Below the pieces are notes generated by a model. The model made no database searches. It saw nothing but the letters and a program-made list of their open reading frames with translations, and was not told the origin of the DNA. Shown one piece after another: positions 1 to 10,271 of a stretch of DNA of 64,000 nucleotides. The position numbers were made by a program, and so were the translations under genes. The stretch covers positions 4,005 to 68,004 of the forward strand of contig CAKRCL010000003.1 in NCBI GenBank assembly GCA_934307335.1, in the 5' to 3' direction. The DNA comes from an uncultured Dorea sp. Lineage in GTDB: Bacteria; Bacillota; Clostridia; Lachnospirales; Lachnospiraceae. The first letter of the stretch is position 1. Each line of letters opens with the position of its first letter.

Positions 1-117
1 CAGCCAGCTAAGCGCAGGTACCCCTTCTGCCAGCATGCCAATAAAGCCTCCAAGAACGATTCCTGTCAATAATAACAGAAAAAGCGCCCAGGAATTCTTT
101 CCGCCTGCTCCCTTCAT
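1..117 (-). CDS. DUF4321 family small membrane protein (C-terminal part outside window)
   Basis: Only the first 39 codons are in the window; the gene runs off the left edge. The start is well supported by AGGAGGA six bases upstream of the ATG at 117. The peptide begins MKGAGGKNSW and continues into one hydrophobic helix with LTGIVLGGFIGMLAEG, the pattern I associate with the small clostridial DUF4321 membrane proteins. Function is unknown. A weak promoter candidate (TAAAAT at about 161-166) has an inverted repeat CACATTTC/GAAATGTG (168-185) upstream of it. Confidence 0.6.
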   Translation of the reverse strand, partial: MKGAGGKNSWALFLLLLTGIVLGGFIGMLAEGVPALSWL

Positions 118-211
118 ATGTACTCCTCCTCAATGTTCTTCTATCTAAAAAACTCAATACATTTTAGCACATTTCCAGAAATGTGTATAGACTTATACCC
201 TTAAAAAATTC

Positions 212-1858
212 TTAAACATTTCCTAAGTTGTCGAAAGGTTTATATATTTGACTGACAGCTTCTGCCACTTTTAGTCCATCCATGGCAGCTGATGTAATAC
301 CGCCTGCATACCCTGCTCCTTCTCCACATGGGTAGATTCCTTTTATTGAACTTTGCAGTGTATCGTCACGGATAATACGGACCGGTGAAGAAGTCCGGCT
401 TTCTACTCCGGAAAGAACAGCATCGTCACGGTCATATCCTGAAATTTTCCGACCAAAATCTGTGATTCCTTCTTCAAGAGAATGTGCAATGAATTCCGGA
501 AAAATGCTGCGCACATTGCCCCAGGAATAAGCACCTTTCATCTGTGGTTCAATCGCACCTGCATCTGTGGAAGGTATATTCTTTTTGAAATCACCGAAAA
601 GCTGTACTGGAATTTTGCCATTTCCTTCTTTATAAGCAGCTTCTTCTAACTGTCGTTGCAGCGCAAGCCCACCCAGTACTCCGGATTTTGGGAAATCTTT
701 TGGATCCACTGTTACAATTACGGCACTGTTGGCATTTTTGCCGTCACGCCCACTATAGCTCATACCATTAACTGCAAGGCGCTTTTCTTCAGAAGAAGCA
801 TTGACAACATAACCACCCGGACACATACAAAATGTATAGACACCACGGCCGGCTTCGGTTTTTGCAGTCAATTTGTATGCGGCAGCAGGCAGACAATCCG
901 GAGCATCTTTTCCATACTGGGAATTGTTTATCATTTCTTGCGGATGTTCCACACGGACACCAACTGCGAAAGATTTTGGTTCCATATTTACTTCCAGAAG
1001 ATTTAAAAGTTCGAATGTATCACGAGCACTGTGTCCGATTGCAAGAATCGCAATTTCTGCCGGGATATCTTCTCCGATTTTTGTTCTTGTGTCTTCTACA
1101 TGTAATATTGAAAGTTGTGGTTTATCAGAAAAATCAATCTTACGTTTTGTACGAAAACCAGTTACTTTTGTGTGAAAACGGACCTCACCGCCCATGGATA
1201 TGATTGCCTGACGGATATTTTTTACGACTTCAGAGAGGATATCTGTTCCAATATGCGGTTTTGCATCATACAAAATAGATTCCGGTGCCCCGTATTTTAC
1301 AAAAAGTCGCAGTACTTCTTTGCCACGATGATAAGTATCATGAACAAGTGTATTTAGTTTTCCGTCGGAAAATGTTCCGGCTCCGCCTTCTCCGAACTGA
1401 ACGTTTGATTCTGGATTTAATTTACCGGTTTTCCAGAAATTCTGTACGTCTTTTTGTCGTTCTTCCATGGAAGCCCCACGTTCCAGAAGAATCGGGCGAT
1501 ATCCCATGCGGGCAAGCTCATAACCGCAAAAAAGCCCGGCAGGGCCAGTACCAATTACAACAGGTCTGTGGGAAAGTGACTGCTTTCCCGAAGGAACACA
1601 GCTGTAATTATCGGAATCTGATTTTAAAGAAATATTGTTATTCTTTATTCTTTTGAAAATACGTTTTTCATCCGTAACAGTTGCCAAGATAGTATAAACA
1701 TAAAAAAGCTCTGGCTTTTTACGGGCGTCCATAGATTTTTTTACAATCTGCCAATTCAGAAGATCTTTTTTTGAGATCTTTAATAGTGTCCGTATTTTCT
1801 TTTCAAGATCAGTAGTATTATGAGTAACCGGAAGCTTTAATTGACTAATTTGAATCAT
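212..1858 (-). CDS. FAD-dependent dehydrogenase (COG2509-type NAD(P)/FAD oxidoreductase)
   Basis: A 548-residue flavoprotein. The N-terminal 80 residues form a small leader domain. It is followed by an FAD-binding Rossmann motif VVIGTGPAGLFCGYELARMG near residues 100-120, then VQFGEGGAGTFSDGKL, a conserved block of the COG2509 uncharacterised FAD dehydrogenases, and a C-terminal second FAD contact YPCGEGAGYAGGITSAAMDG. I chose the ATG at 1858 (MIQISQ) instead of the in-frame ATG at 1873, because AAGGAG sits six bases before 1858 and would lie inside the longer form. It is separated from glgP upstream by a strong terminator, so it is probably transcribed alone. Substrate is unknown; the family is cytosolic and often found near unrelated housekeeping genes. 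Confidence 0.85.
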   Translation of the reverse strand: MIQISQLKLPVTHNTTDLEKKIRTLLKISKKDLLNWQIVKKSMDARKKPELFYVYTILATVTDEKRIFKRIKNNNISLKSDSDNYSCVPSGKQSLSHRPVVIGTGPAGLFCGYELARMGYRPILLERGASMEERQKDVQNFWKTGKLNPESNVQFGEGGAGTFSDGKLNTLVHDTYHRGKEVLRLFVKYGAPESILYDAKPHIGTDILSEVVKNIRQAIISMGGEVRFHTKVTGFRTKRKIDFSDKPQLSILHVEDTRTKIGEDIPAEIAILAIGHSARDTFELLNLLEVNMEPKSFAVGVRVEHPQEMINNSQYGKDAPDCLPAAAYKLTAKTEAGRGVYTFCMCPGGYVVNASSEEKRLAVNGMSYSGRDGKNANSAVIVTVDPKDFPKSGVLGGLALQRQLEEAAYKEGNGKIPVQLFGDFKKNIPSTDAGAIEPQMKGAYSWGNVRSIFPEFIAHSLEEGITDFGRKISGYDRDDAVLSGVESRTSSPVRIIRDDTLQSSIKGIYPCGEGAGYAGGITSAAMDGLKVAEAVSQIYKPFDNLGNV

Positions 1859-1909
1859 GGTGCTCTCCTTCATATATGAAAACTAATTTATATAAACAGG
1901 TCAAATGAA

Positions 1910-1951
1910 AAACCAAAGTCATTTTCGCTTTCGCAAAAAAGACCTTGGTTT
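1910..1951 (-). terminator. Terminator after glgP
   Basis: A near-perfect 19-bp inverted repeat (AAACCAAAGTC... / ...GACCTTGGTTT) with a four-base loop lies between the glgP stop and the next gene. It is A/T-rich at the base on both sides, so it may work in both directions. Confidence 0.8.
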
Positions 1952-1987
1952 AGTATAGCTCATATTTTTTATACAGACAAGTAGTGA

Positions 1988-4240
1988 TTAGATTTTCCAG
2001 ATGTCTCGGTTATATTCAGCGATTGTACGATCAGATGAAAAATAGCCGGCTTCTGCAGTATTAATTAACATTTTTTTTGCCCATTTCATTCGTTCTTCGT
2101 AATCTTCAATCATATTTTCTTTAATTGTAATATAATCTTTTAGATCAAGCAGGGTCATAAACCAGTCTTTGCTGATCAATTCCTTATACAATCTGCATAA
2201 GTTTTCCGGGTCTCCGATTCTGATCAGTTCTTTACTGATGATAAAATCAACCAGTTCTTGAATAAATGGATCATTATCATAATATTCACTGGAATGATAA
2301 CCATCCGTCTCATATAGTTCGATGACTTCCTGGCTGGATCTGCCAAATATATAGATATTCTCTTCACCTACTAAATCACAGATTTCTACATTTGCACCGT
2401 CCATCGTTCCAAGTGTCAGAGCACCATTTAACATAAATTTCATGTTTCCGGTTCCGCTTGCCTCTTTTGAAGCCAGTGAAATCTGTTCTGAAATATCACA
2501 GGCCGGGATCAGGTGTGATGCTTCTGTGACATTATAATTTTCAACCATAACTACTTTTAAATAAGGGCTGACTTGTGGATCGGATAAAGTCAGTTGCTGC
2601 AAACAGAGAATCAAATGAATGATATCTTTTGCCAGCGTGTAGGCAGGTGCCGCTTTTGCACCAAAAATCATGGTGATTGGACGTTTTGGTAATTTACCGG
2701 ATTTGATTTGCTTATATTTATAAATTGCATAAAGAGCATTCATTTGTTGCCGTTTATATTCGTGCAGTCGTTTAATCTGAATATCAAAAATAGAATCTGG
2801 GTCAATTACGATTCCTTGTGTTTCTTTTAAATGTGCACAAAGTTTTTTCTTGTTGTTTTTCTTAATATCCAGTAAATGTGTTAATACTTCTGTATCATCC
2901 TGGTATTTTAGTAGCTTTTTTAGCTCCATGGAGTCATTTTTCCAGGTGTCATCAATTAAAGCACTGATATAAGCGGCTAATTCCGGATTACAGTGCATCA
3001 ACCATCTACGAAATGTGATTCCATTTGTTTTGTTGTTAAATTTATCCGGATAAATATCATAAAATGCTTTTAGTTCTGAATTTTTTAAAATATCTGTGTG
3101 AAGAGCGGCAACACCATTGACACTGAATCCATAGTGAATATCCATATGAGCCATGTGTACACGATTCTGTTTGTCGATAATAGCTACTGCTTCATCCGGA
3201 TAGTTCTGTTTTACTTTTTCGTCCAGTTTTTTTATAATCGGCACAAGATGTGGTACAACTTCTTCAAGGTAATCAATTGGCCATTTTTCCAGAGCTTCGG
3301 CTAAAATAGTATGATTAGTATAAGCGCATGTTTTGGTTACAAGTTCCGCTGCTGTATCAAAATCTATGCCTTCTTCCATAAGCAGACGAATCAACTCAGG
3401 AATAACCATAGATGGGTGTGTATCATTTATCTGGATTACGGCATGCTCAGGTAGTGAAGAGAGCGTAAAATTCTGATCTTTTAATTCTTTTAAAATGAGT
3501 TTTGCGCCACAGCTTACCATAAAGTATTGCTGGTAAATACGTAGTAATTGTCCGGCTTTGTCACTGTCATCCGGATATAAAAATAATGTCAGATTTTTTG
3601 CAATATCATTTTTGTTAAAAGAAATTCCATTTTCCACAAGATTTTCATCTATCGAGTCCACATCAAAAAGATGAAGCTTATTGATTCCATTGTTGTAACC
3701 CGGAACATCAATATCATACATAGATGCCTGAAGAGTAAAGGATGCAAATTGAACAGGGAAATGTATGTCTGTTTTCGTTAACCAGCATTCTTTTTCAAGC
3801 CATGGATTTTTGGTTTCTTTTTGTTTCAAATGATCAAATACTTGACGAAATAATCCAAAATGATAGTTTAATCCGATTCCGGCACCAGGTAGTCCAAGTG
3901 TTGCCATAGAATCCAGAAAACATGCAGCCAGTCGGCCAAGTCCACCGTTGCCAAGAGATGGTTCTGGTTCTACTTCTTCGATTTCAGACAAAGATTTTCC
4001 GTTTTCTTGCAAGAGATTTTTGATATCTTCATAGATACCAAGATTGATCAAATTATTTGAAAGAAGTTTTCCAATCAAAAATTCAGCGGAAATGTAATAT
4101 ATCTTTTTTGTACCCTGATTTTCAGATTTTTTTTCGCACAGATCTTTTGTGAGATGAAGTAAAGCATAATAAAGGCTTTGGTTATCAGCGGTTTCAATGG
4201 ATGTCTGGAGTTTTTCTTCCAGATAATTTTTAAAATTCAT
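1988..4240 (-). CDS. glgP: Glycogen/maltodextrin phosphorylase
   Basis: A 750-residue member of the alpha-glucan phosphorylase family (GT35), which releases glucose-1-phosphate from alpha-1,4-glucans using pyridoxal phosphate. The family blocks are all present: [19 protein letters not shown] near residue 100, [18 protein letters not shown] in the middle, [20 protein letters not shown], and the PLP-lysine block [19 protein letters not shown] (lysine in GNMK) near the C-terminus. An in-frame upstream ATG at 4330 would overlap malQ by 71 bases; the ATG at 4240 has AAAGGAG seven bases upstream and is the real start. It directly follows malQ (19 bases) and ends an apparent binding protein-permease-permease-malQ-glgP run, which fits cytosolic breakdown of imported maltodextrins or of stored glycogen. 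It is somewhat shorter than enteric GlgP (about 800) but contains every catalytic block. Confidence 0.93.
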   Translation of the reverse strand: MNFKNYLEEKLQTSIETADNQSLYYALLHLTKDLCEKKSENQGTKKIYYISAEFLIGKLLSNNLINLGIYEDIKNLLQENGKSLSEIEEVEPEPSLGNGGLGRLAACFLDSMATLGLPGAGIGLNYHFGLFRQVFDHLKQKETKNPWLEKECWLTKTDIHFPVQFASFTLQASMYDIDVPGYNNGINKLHLFDVDSIDENLVENGISFNKNDIAKNLTLFLYPDDSDKAGQLLRIYQQYFMVSCGAKLILKELKDQNFTLSSLPEHAVIQINDTHPSMVIPELIRLLMEEGIDFDTAAELVTKTCAYTNHTILAEALEKWPIDYLEEVVPHLVPIIKKLDEKVKQNYPDEAVAIIDKQNRVHMAHMDIHYGFSVNGVAALHTDILKNSELKAFYDIYPDKFNNKTNGITFRRWLMHCNPELAAYISALIDDTWKNDSMELKKLLKYQDDTEVLTHLLDIKKNNKKKLCAHLKETQGIVIDPDSIFDIQIKRLHEYKRQQMNALYAIYKYKQIKSGKLPKRPITMIFGAKAAPAYTLAKDIIHLILCLQQLTLSDPQVSPYLKVVMVENYNVTEASHLIPACDISEQISLASKEASGTGNMKFMLNGALTLGTMDGANVEICDLVGEENIYIFGRSSQEVIELYETDGYHSSEYYDNDPFIQELVDFIISKELIRIGDPENLCRLYKELISKDWFMTLLDLKDYITIKENMIEDYEERMKWAKKMLINTAEAGYFSSDRTIAEYNRDIWKI

Positions 4241-4259
4241 AACGTTTCTCCTTTTGTTG

Positions 4260-5750
4260 TCAACTACGCGCGCATAATAGAGTAATTGTTTTAATTTTTT
4301 CAGCAAGATTTTCAGAAAAAGCTGATTCATCTATCCGCCAGGTCCAGTTTCCACCTAAAGTAGATGGTGTATTTATACGTGCCTCTTTGCCAAGTCCTAA
4401 GTAGTCCTGAATAGGAATAATACATGTGTTTGCAACACTACGCATTGCAAGACGGATATAATCCCAATGAATTTCCTGGATTGGGGTATAATAATTTCCG
4501 ATATAATTTAGAGCCATTTTTTTATCTGACTCTTTTAATACATGATACCAGCCTTGAATTGTATCGTTATCATGAGTTCCGGTATACACAACACAATTCG
4601 GCTCATAATTATGTGGAAGATAATCACTGTCCTCTCTGGAGTCAAAAGCAAACTGAAGGACTTTCATTCCAGGAAATCCACTCTCTTTTAATAGTGTTTT
4701 AACAGAATCTGTCAGAAAGCCCAGATCTTCTGCAATAATCGGAAGTTCACCAAGAACTTCCCGTATTTTCATAAACAAATCTATACCTGGTCCTTTTTCC
4801 CAGTGTCCGTTTTGGGCAGTCGGTTCTCCATAAGGAATAGAATAGTATTCATCAAAACCACGGAAATGATCAATCCGCATAATATCATATAACTGGAAGC
4901 AGCTTTTGATTCGCTTGATCCACCAGGAAAAGCCAGTAGACTTATGATAGCTCCATCGATACAGGGGATTTCCCCATAGTTGTCCGGTTGCTGAAAAACC
5001 GTCTGGCGGACAGCCGGCGACTGCTGCCGGTAATCCAGTTTCATTTAACTGAAAAAGTTCAGGATGAGACCAAACATCTGCACTGTCATAGGCAACATAA
5101 ATTGGAATATCACCTATAATCCGGATTCCTTTATCATTTGCATATTTCTTTAGTCTGTTCCACTGTTTAAAGAATTCATATTGTAAAAATTTGTAAAAAC
5201 AAACATCATTTTTCAGCAAGTCATAATAATAAGATATTGCCTGAGGTCTTCGAAGACGGATATCTTCATCCCAACAATCCCAGCTTTTCCCTTGAAAATA
5301 ATTTTTCACAGACATGTAAAGAGCATAATCATCAAGCCAGTCTTTTTGTGCTTCTAAAAAAACTAAATAATCGAAAGAATCCAGAAGCTGCTGCTCTTTT
5401 GCATGTTCATAAGCAATCCTTAAAATATCAAAACGATTTTGATAAAGTTTTCCATAATCAATTTGTTGTATGTTCTCACCAAAGTCTGTATGTCTGCAGA
5501 GTTCTTCTGTAAGAAGTCCTTCTTCGATTAAAGTATCTAAATCAATAAAGTAAGGATTTCCGGCAAAAGTTGAGAAAGATTGGTAAGGAGAATCTCCGTA
5601 GCTTGTTGGTCCAAGAGGAAGGATCTGCCATAGTGACTGACTGCTTTTTTGCAGCCAGTCAACAAATTTATAAGCTTCTTTTGAAAAAGAACCAATACCA
5701 TATGGACCTGGTAATGCAGATACAGGCATTAAAATTCCACTTTGTCGCAT
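4260..5750 (-). CDS. malQ: 4-alpha-glucanotransferase (amylomaltase)
   Basis: A 496-residue GH77 disproportionating enzyme. It moves alpha-1,4-glucan segments between maltodextrins and frees glucose, providing substrates for GlgP. Visible GH77 blocks include [20 protein letters not shown] at the N-terminus, [41 protein letters not shown], the nucleophile region [20 protein letters not shown], the acid/base region [13 protein letters not shown], and [14 protein letters not shown]. Length matches the bacterial family. AAAGGAG lies eight bases before the start. It sits 41 bases after the second permease gene and 19 bases before glgP, so co-transcription is likely. Confidence 0.95.
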   Translation of the reverse strand: MRQSGILMPVSALPGPYGIGSFSKEAYKFVDWLQKSSQSLWQILPLGPTSYGDSPYQSFSTFAGNPYFIDLDTLIEEGLLTEELCRHTDFGENIQQIDYGKLYQNRFDILRIAYEHAKEQQLLDSFDYLVFLEAQKDWLDDYALYMSVKNYFQGKSWDCWDEDIRLRRPQAISYYYDLLKNDVCFYKFLQYEFFKQWNRLKKYANDKGIRIIGDIPIYVAYDSADVWSHPELFQLNETGLPAAVAGCPPDGFSATGQLWGNPLYRWSYHKSTGFSWWIKRIKSCFQLYDIMRIDHFRGFDEYYSIPYGEPTAQNGHWEKGPGIDLFMKIREVLGELPIIAEDLGFLTDSVKTLLKESGFPGMKVLQFAFDSREDSDYLPHNYEPNCVVYTGTHDNDTIQGWYHVLKESDKKMALNYIGNYYTPIQEIHWDYIRLAMRSVANTCIIPIQDYLGLGKEARINTPSTLGGNWTWRIDESAFSENLAEKIKTITLLCARS

Positions 5751-5791
5751 AATATTAACTCCTTTTATATCACTGTAAGTAAGATGTACAT

Positions 5792-6631
5792 TTAGCCTTT
5801 TACAGCTCCTGCTGCAACGCCCTTAATAATATGTTTCTGGCAGGACAGATAAAAGATGATGACTGGGATTACTGCGAGAATCAAAGCTGCCATAACGGCA
5901 CCCATATCGACACGTCCATAGCTTCCTTTCATGTACTGGATTGCGATGGAAATGGTTTTGTACTTGTTCAAATCTAAAACCAGATATGGAAGCAAAAAGT
6001 CATTCCAGATCCACATTGTCTCTAGAATACCAACAGAGATATACGTTGGTTTCATGATCGGAAGCACAACACTGAAAAATGTACGAATTGGAGTACACCC
6101 ATCGATCATAGCTGCTTCTTCGATCTCAATCGGGATTGATTTTACAAATCCGCAGAACATAAATACCGCAAGTCCGGCTCCGAATCCCAGATAAATAATG
6201 ATAATGCCCCAAGGAGTACGAAGTCCCGTACGGTCTGCAACCAGTGACAGTGTGAACATGACCATCTGAAATGGTACAACCATGGAAAATACACACAATA
6301 AATAAAGCATTTTTGTAAATTTAGATTTGACCCTTGTGATATACCATGCACACATAGATGTACATACAAGAATCACAAGCACAGAGCCAACTGTGATGAA
6401 TACAGTCCAACCGACTGCACTTAAAAGATCGTACTTGTTAATTGCAGTAACATAATTTTCCAGTCCGGTCATTGTTTTTGCATCTGGAAGATTGAAAGGC
6501 TCTTTATTAATAAAGACTTTCTTTTTAAAGGAATTCATAAGTACAATCAGGATTGGCAGGATGTAAACAACTCCAAGAATTGTGAATGCTCCGGTTCCAA
6601 ATGTGCTCAGTGCACTTCTCTTCTTTTTCAT
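5792..6631 (-). CDS. Carbohydrate ABC transporter permease, MalG-type
   Basis: A 279-residue inner-membrane permease with six hydrophobic segments. The cytoplasmic ATPase-contact loop reads EIEEAAMIDGCTPIRTFFSVVLPIMKP (EAA loop: EAAxxDGxxxxxxxxxxxLP) at about 190-215, typical of the MalG/CUT1 group. Its ATG begins one base after the TAA of the preceding permease, and AAAGGAGGTG lies in the end of that gene, so the two are translationally linked. Context (MalQ, GlgP downstream) points to maltodextrin import. No ATPase gene is in the locus, so a shared MsmK/MalK-like ATPase encoded elsewhere would be needed. Confidence 0.9.
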   Translation of the reverse strand: MKKKRSALSTFGTGAFTILGVVYILPILIVLMNSFKKKVFINKEPFNLPDAKTMTGLENYVTAINKYDLLSAVGWTVFITVGSVLVILVCTSMCAWYITRVKSKFTKMLYLLCVFSMVVPFQMVMFTLSLVADRTGLRTPWGIIIIYLGFGAGLAVFMFCGFVKSIPIEIEEAAMIDGCTPIRTFFSVVLPIMKPTYISVGILETMWIWNDFLLPYLVLDLNKYKTISIAIQYMKGSYGRVDMGAVMAALILAVIPVIIFYLSCQKHIIKGVAAGAVKG

Positions 6632-7474
6632 TTATTGCTGCACCTCCTTTGAGCGGGTCATTCTTAATTGAATCATACCGATTGCAACGACCAGGATAAA
6701 GAACAGAACGGCTTTTGCCTGTCCGACACCTTCCCATCCTGTTCGACCATAAAATGTGTTAAAAATGTTGAGAGCCATCATTTCAGACATTTTAGAAGGT
6801 TCACCGGCTGTCAATGATAAGTTCTGATCAAATAACTTAAATCCGTTTGTAATAGATAAAAACATACAAATAGTAATAGATGGCATCATCATAGGAATTG
6901 TTACTTTAAATAATTTTGTCCATCTTCCGGCACCGTCAATCTGAGCCGCTTCTATAACATCTCCTGGGATAGACTGAAGTCCGGCAATGTAAATGATCAT
7001 CATATAACCAATCTGCTGCCAGCTTACCAGAATAATCAGTCCCCAGAAACCATACCATTCATTTAATGCAAGAGCTGTTCCGTATTTTTCAAGAATACCA
7101 TTAAAAATCAGCTGCCAGATGTAACCAAGTACAATTCCGCCAATCAGATTTGGCATAAAGAAAATTGTGCGGAAAATATTGGTTCCTCTCATGTTTTTAG
7201 TCAATGCACTTGCCAGTGCAAAGGCAAATACATTTATTACTATCAAAGATACAATTGCAAAAAGAGCAGTGTACCAGAAAGAATGACGAAATACGGTGTC
7301 TTGAAATGCTTTTACATAGTTTGAGAATCCGACAAATTTTGCATCGGTTACTGTAGTGAATTTGCAGAATGATAATCCGATTCCCATTATAAACGGAATG
7401 ATGAAGCCCAAAATAAATGCGCAGAGAGTTGGCAATACAAATAAGGGCATATAGCGTTTTACGGCCTTTTCCAT
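6632..7474 (-). CDS. Sugar ABC transporter permease, MalF-type
   Basis: A 280-residue permease with about six transmembrane segments. It has an EAA loop VIEAAQIDGAGRWTKLFKVTIPMMMP near residues 180-205. Together with the next gene it forms the heterodimeric CUT1 channel. The start has AAAGGAGGCG upstream. A GC-rich hairpin separates it from the binding-protein gene, consistent with lower expression of the permeases than of the binding protein. The large periplasmic insertion of E. coli MalF is absent, as expected for Firmicutes. Confidence 0.9.
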   Translation of the reverse strand: MEKAVKRYMPLFVLPTLCAFILGFIIPFIMGIGLSFCKFTTVTDAKFVGFSNYVKAFQDTVFRHSFWYTALFAIVSLIVINVFAFALASALTKNMRGTNIFRTIFFMPNLIGGIVLGYIWQLIFNGILEKYGTALALNEWYGFWGLIILVSWQQIGYMMIIYIAGLQSIPGDVIEAAQIDGAGRWTKLFKVTIPMMMPSITICMFLSITNGFKLFDQNLSLTAGEPSKMSEMMALNIFNTFYGRTGWEGVGQAKAVLFFILVVAIGMIQLRMTRSKEVQQ

Positions 7475-7494
7475 AAAAGGCGCCTCCTTTCCTG

Positions 7495-7526
7495 AAAAAC
7501 GGCGGGAGAATTGAACCTGCCCGCCG
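7495..7526 (-). terminator. Partial terminator between binding protein and permeases
   Basis: CGGCGGG (7500-7506) pairs with CCCGCCG (7520-7526) around a 13-base loop and is followed on the minus strand by five T. Position inside the transport operon suggests partial termination or mRNA stabilisation, giving excess binding protein over permease. Confidence 0.7.
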
Positions 7527-7556
7527 CTGTATGAATCAATTTAAAATGTAGATATG

Positions 7557-8855
7557 TTATTTGGAAGCAGCAGCTTCAGTTGCCCATCCATCTACGAATG
7601 CAGTTACTACTTTAGCCCAGTTTGCATCTGTCTGATCTGCTGCATATGCAGTTAATGCAGAACCAACGCCGTTCTTCCACTCTTCTGATGGCATTGTTGA
7701 GAAGTTCCATGATACAGGAGCTTTTCCTTCATCCAGGTATTTGTTAGCTTCATTAACAAGTACGTTATCAGAATCAAGATTTGATTTGAAAGGAATTGTG
7801 AATCCCATCTCTTTGCAAAGAGCATTAACACCTTCGTCGGATGTTACACACCATTTCATGAAATCTAAAGTAGCTTTAATATCATCTTCAGAAGCTTTTG
7901 AATTTACACACCAGTAGTTTTCTGTACCAGTACAGATTCCCTGATCTTCCTCACCATCTACACCGATATAGATTGGAAGGATTCCAAGATTCTCATCACC
8001 AACATCTTTGATATTATTATATTCCCATGTACCATTCTGATAAAATACTGCTTCTTCTGTTACGAAATCAGCTGTCGCATCATCAGCTGTCTTAGTAGAA
8101 AGAGCTGTTGGAGCACAGGTTGCATTGTTAATATACAAGTCCCAAATTTGACGATAGTTATCAAGATATGTTCCTTTGATTGCATCTGTATTGTTGATTC
8201 CATCTGCTTTATATTCATAATAGATTGGAAGGTTTGCAAGATGAGTTTTGAATCTCCAGTCAGAAGAACCATCCATACCTGCAGACGTAAATGCAGAGAA
8301 ACCAAGAGTATCTTTATTCTTTGTAATATCTTCTACTACTTTTTTGAAACTATCAAAGTTTGTGATGTCTTTTGCTGAGTATCCAGCTTTTTTCAGCAGT
8401 TCTTTGTTATAAATGATACCATAGCTTTCAACAACGTAAGCGATACCAGACATTTTATCGCCATCCATCAGAGCAAAATCATCATCTGTAAGTTCTTTTG
8501 CAATATCAGAATCTTTTAAATCGTAGCAGTAATCTTTCCAACTTGCCAAACCTACCGGACCATTTACCTGGAACATAGTCGGAGCATCTGTTTTTGCCAT
8601 CTCTGATTTCAGAGTTTTTTCATATTCACCAGATGCAGCTGTAAGCACAGTTACAGGTACTCCTGTTTCATCTGTATATTTTTCTGCAAGTTCCTGCCAC
8701 TGTTCATCTGCTTCTGGCTTGAAATTCAGATAATATACCTTTCCTTTTACATCAGACTTTGCTGACTTTTTACTTGATGAAGATCCACAACCAGTTACCA
8801 TTCCGATTGTCATGGCTGCAACAAGTAAAATTGATACAACTTTACGCATTTTCAT
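7557..8855 (-). CDS. Extracellular sugar-binding lipoprotein (ABC transporter, maltodextrin context)
   Basis: A 432-residue solute-binding protein of the MalE/CUT1 class. The N-terminus is a lipoprotein signal ending in MVTGC (Cys23), followed by a serine/lysine linker. The mature part has the usual EADEQWQELAEKYTDETG-like opening helix and a C-terminal helix ending in FVDGWATEAAASK. It would bind oligosaccharide at the cell surface and deliver it to the two permeases downstream. The neighbours malQ and glgP make maltodextrin the best guess; no residue-level specificity can be read. The gene has its own 120-base upstream region, so it is probably the first gene of the transport operon and a target of the adjacent two-component system. 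Confidence 0.9.
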   Translation of the reverse strand: MKMRKVVSILLVAAMTIGMVTGCGSSSSKKSAKSDVKGKVYYLNFKPEADEQWQELAEKYTDETGVPVTVLTAASGEYEKTLKSEMAKTDAPTMFQVNGPVGLASWKDYCYDLKDSDIAKELTDDDFALMDGDKMSGIAYVVESYGIIYNKELLKKAGYSAKDITNFDSFKKVVEDITKNKDTLGFSAFTSAGMDGSSDWRFKTHLANLPIYYEYKADGINNTDAIKGTYLDNYRQIWDLYINNATCAPTALSTKTADDATADFVTEEAVFYQNGTWEYNNIKDVGDENLGILPIYIGVDGEEDQGICTGTENYWCVNSKASEDDIKATLDFMKWCVTSDEGVNALCKEMGFTIPFKSNLDSDNVLVNEANKYLDEGKAPVSWNFSTMPSEEWKNGVGSALTAYAADQTDANWAKVVTAFVDGWATEAAASK

Positions 8856-8975
8856 AATCGTTCCCTTGCCTTTCTGAGAATTTGTATTCTCCTGATTTAT
8901 GAATATCTTAGCAAGAATTTTGCGTAAAGCTGTATCAATAAAAAAACATCTAATATAAAAAAATAAACTTTTGCA

Positions 8976-10271
8976 CTACTGCTCTTCTTCAAATTGTCGG
9001 ATGCTGTCATCCGCATAGCGTGTAAAATCTTCCGGAGTAATGCGACCTTCTGCAAGCTGTGGAAGATATTTTGAAATTGTAATCTCTTGAAATATAGAGT
9101 TCCACTTTACTTGATAATTGGGTACAAATACCGGCGAAGATTGAAAGGCGTGGATGTAATCCTTTTCCACCTGACTGTGATATTTTGTGTCTTGAAAAAA
9201 GAAATCTTCTTTTTCATGAAGATTATATTCTGTTCGAAATTTAAAAAATTCAATAGCTCCTTTTTTAACATTTTCATCACTGTCAGAAGTAAGTGCCCAA
9301 CCAAAAGTTTCTGGTGAAGAGATAAGTACATTACCAGGAAATGCTGAGAATCGTGTCTTTTGTTCCCATCCATCCGGGATCTGATCGATCATCCAGTATC
9401 CATTCGGAATCATTGCAACCTCTCCGGAAAAGAAATTTTTGTGAGCAGTATCATAATCTGTATACAAAGCATTTGATGTTGTATAGTTGAAAAGCCGTTT
9501 TAATGTTCTGGCAAGTTCCAGGCCCGAATCATTCTGATAAGTGTCTGGGTAAATTTGACGCATAAAAGCCATGCCATCTTCTGATGAAGAACCAAGTTCG
9601 GCAGTTGCAAATAACATAGGAGCCCAACCGGTTCCATCTGTATGCAGAGCAAGTGGTGTAATTCCGGCGGCAGAAAGTTTGTCACAGCATGACCAGAATT
9701 CTTCCCAGGTCGAAGGAAATGTTTCAATTCCGGCTTTTTCAAACAGTTCTTGATTCCAAAATACACCAGAGCAGGAAAAGGCAGCGGTCGAAAGTGGGGA
9801 AAGATATATATTTCCGTTTGAATGAGTGCAGCCTTGACGGACAACCGGTTCAATCATAGCTGCCCAGTCTGGGTCTTCATTAATATACGGCGTCAGATTT
9901 TCAATCCGGTTCTCGCTGATCATCTTTTGATAGAATGATGGCAGCATTCGTAAATCTGTAATGATGTCTGGAAGATTATCGGTTACGTTAAGTCTTTTTA
10001 AATTTTGACGATAGTCATCTTCTGTCTCCATGATCCATTCTACATTCAGTTTATAAATCCCATTGTATTTTTTATTAAACTCTTCAACGATCTTCTGTTC
10101 ATTTTTAATTCCAGTAGAAGGATCTATTGTCAAAATAATTGAAATTTCGACAGGGTTATTGGTTTCTTTTTCTTTTTTGAGATTAGAATTTTTACATCCG
10201 GTCAGCAAAAAAAGGCATAATAAAATCAACAATATACTCTTCAATAGTCTGTTTAATTTTATTCTCATCAT
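8976..10271 (-). CDS. Second extracellular solute-binding lipoprotein, coupled to the two-component system
   Basis: A 431-residue binding protein with lipoprotein signal LCLFLLTGC and a CUT1-like fold (opening EISIILTIDPSTGIKNEQKIVEEF, later FSGEVAMIPNGYWMIDQIPD). Its ATG overlaps the TGA of the histidine-kinase gene, so it is translated with the regulators and separately from the permeases. The SD-like AGAGGTGA lies in the kinase coding end. This coupling suggests it presents a sugar to the YesM-like sensor, as some binding proteins do, or it may be an alternative feeder of the same transporter. It is clearly different in sequence from the binding protein at 7557-8855. Confidence 0.85.
   Translation of the reverse strand: MMRIKLNRLLKSILLILLCLFLLTGCKNSNLKKEKETNNPVEISIILTIDPSTGIKNEQKIVEEFNKKYNGIYKLNVEWIMETEDDYRQNLKRLNVTDNLPDIITDLRMLPSFYQKMISENRIENLTPYINEDPDWAAMIEPVVRQGCTHSNGNIYLSPLSTAAFSCSGVFWNQELFEKAGIETFPSTWEEFWSCCDKLSAAGITPLALHTDGTGWAPMLFATAELGSSSEDGMAFMRQIYPDTYQNDSGLELARTLKRLFNYTTSNALYTDYDTAHKNFFSGEVAMIPNGYWMIDQIPDGWEQKTRFSAFPGNVLISSPETFGWALTSDSDENVKKGAIEFFKFRTEYNLHEKEDFFFQDTKYHSQVEKDYIHAFQSSPVFVPNYQVKWNSIFQEITISKYLPQLAEGRITPEDFTRYADDSIRQFEEEQ

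Noticed and set aside
4240..4330. Upstream start of glgP inside malQ
   Set aside because: A perfect ribosome site seven bases before 4240 and the normal family N-terminus there.
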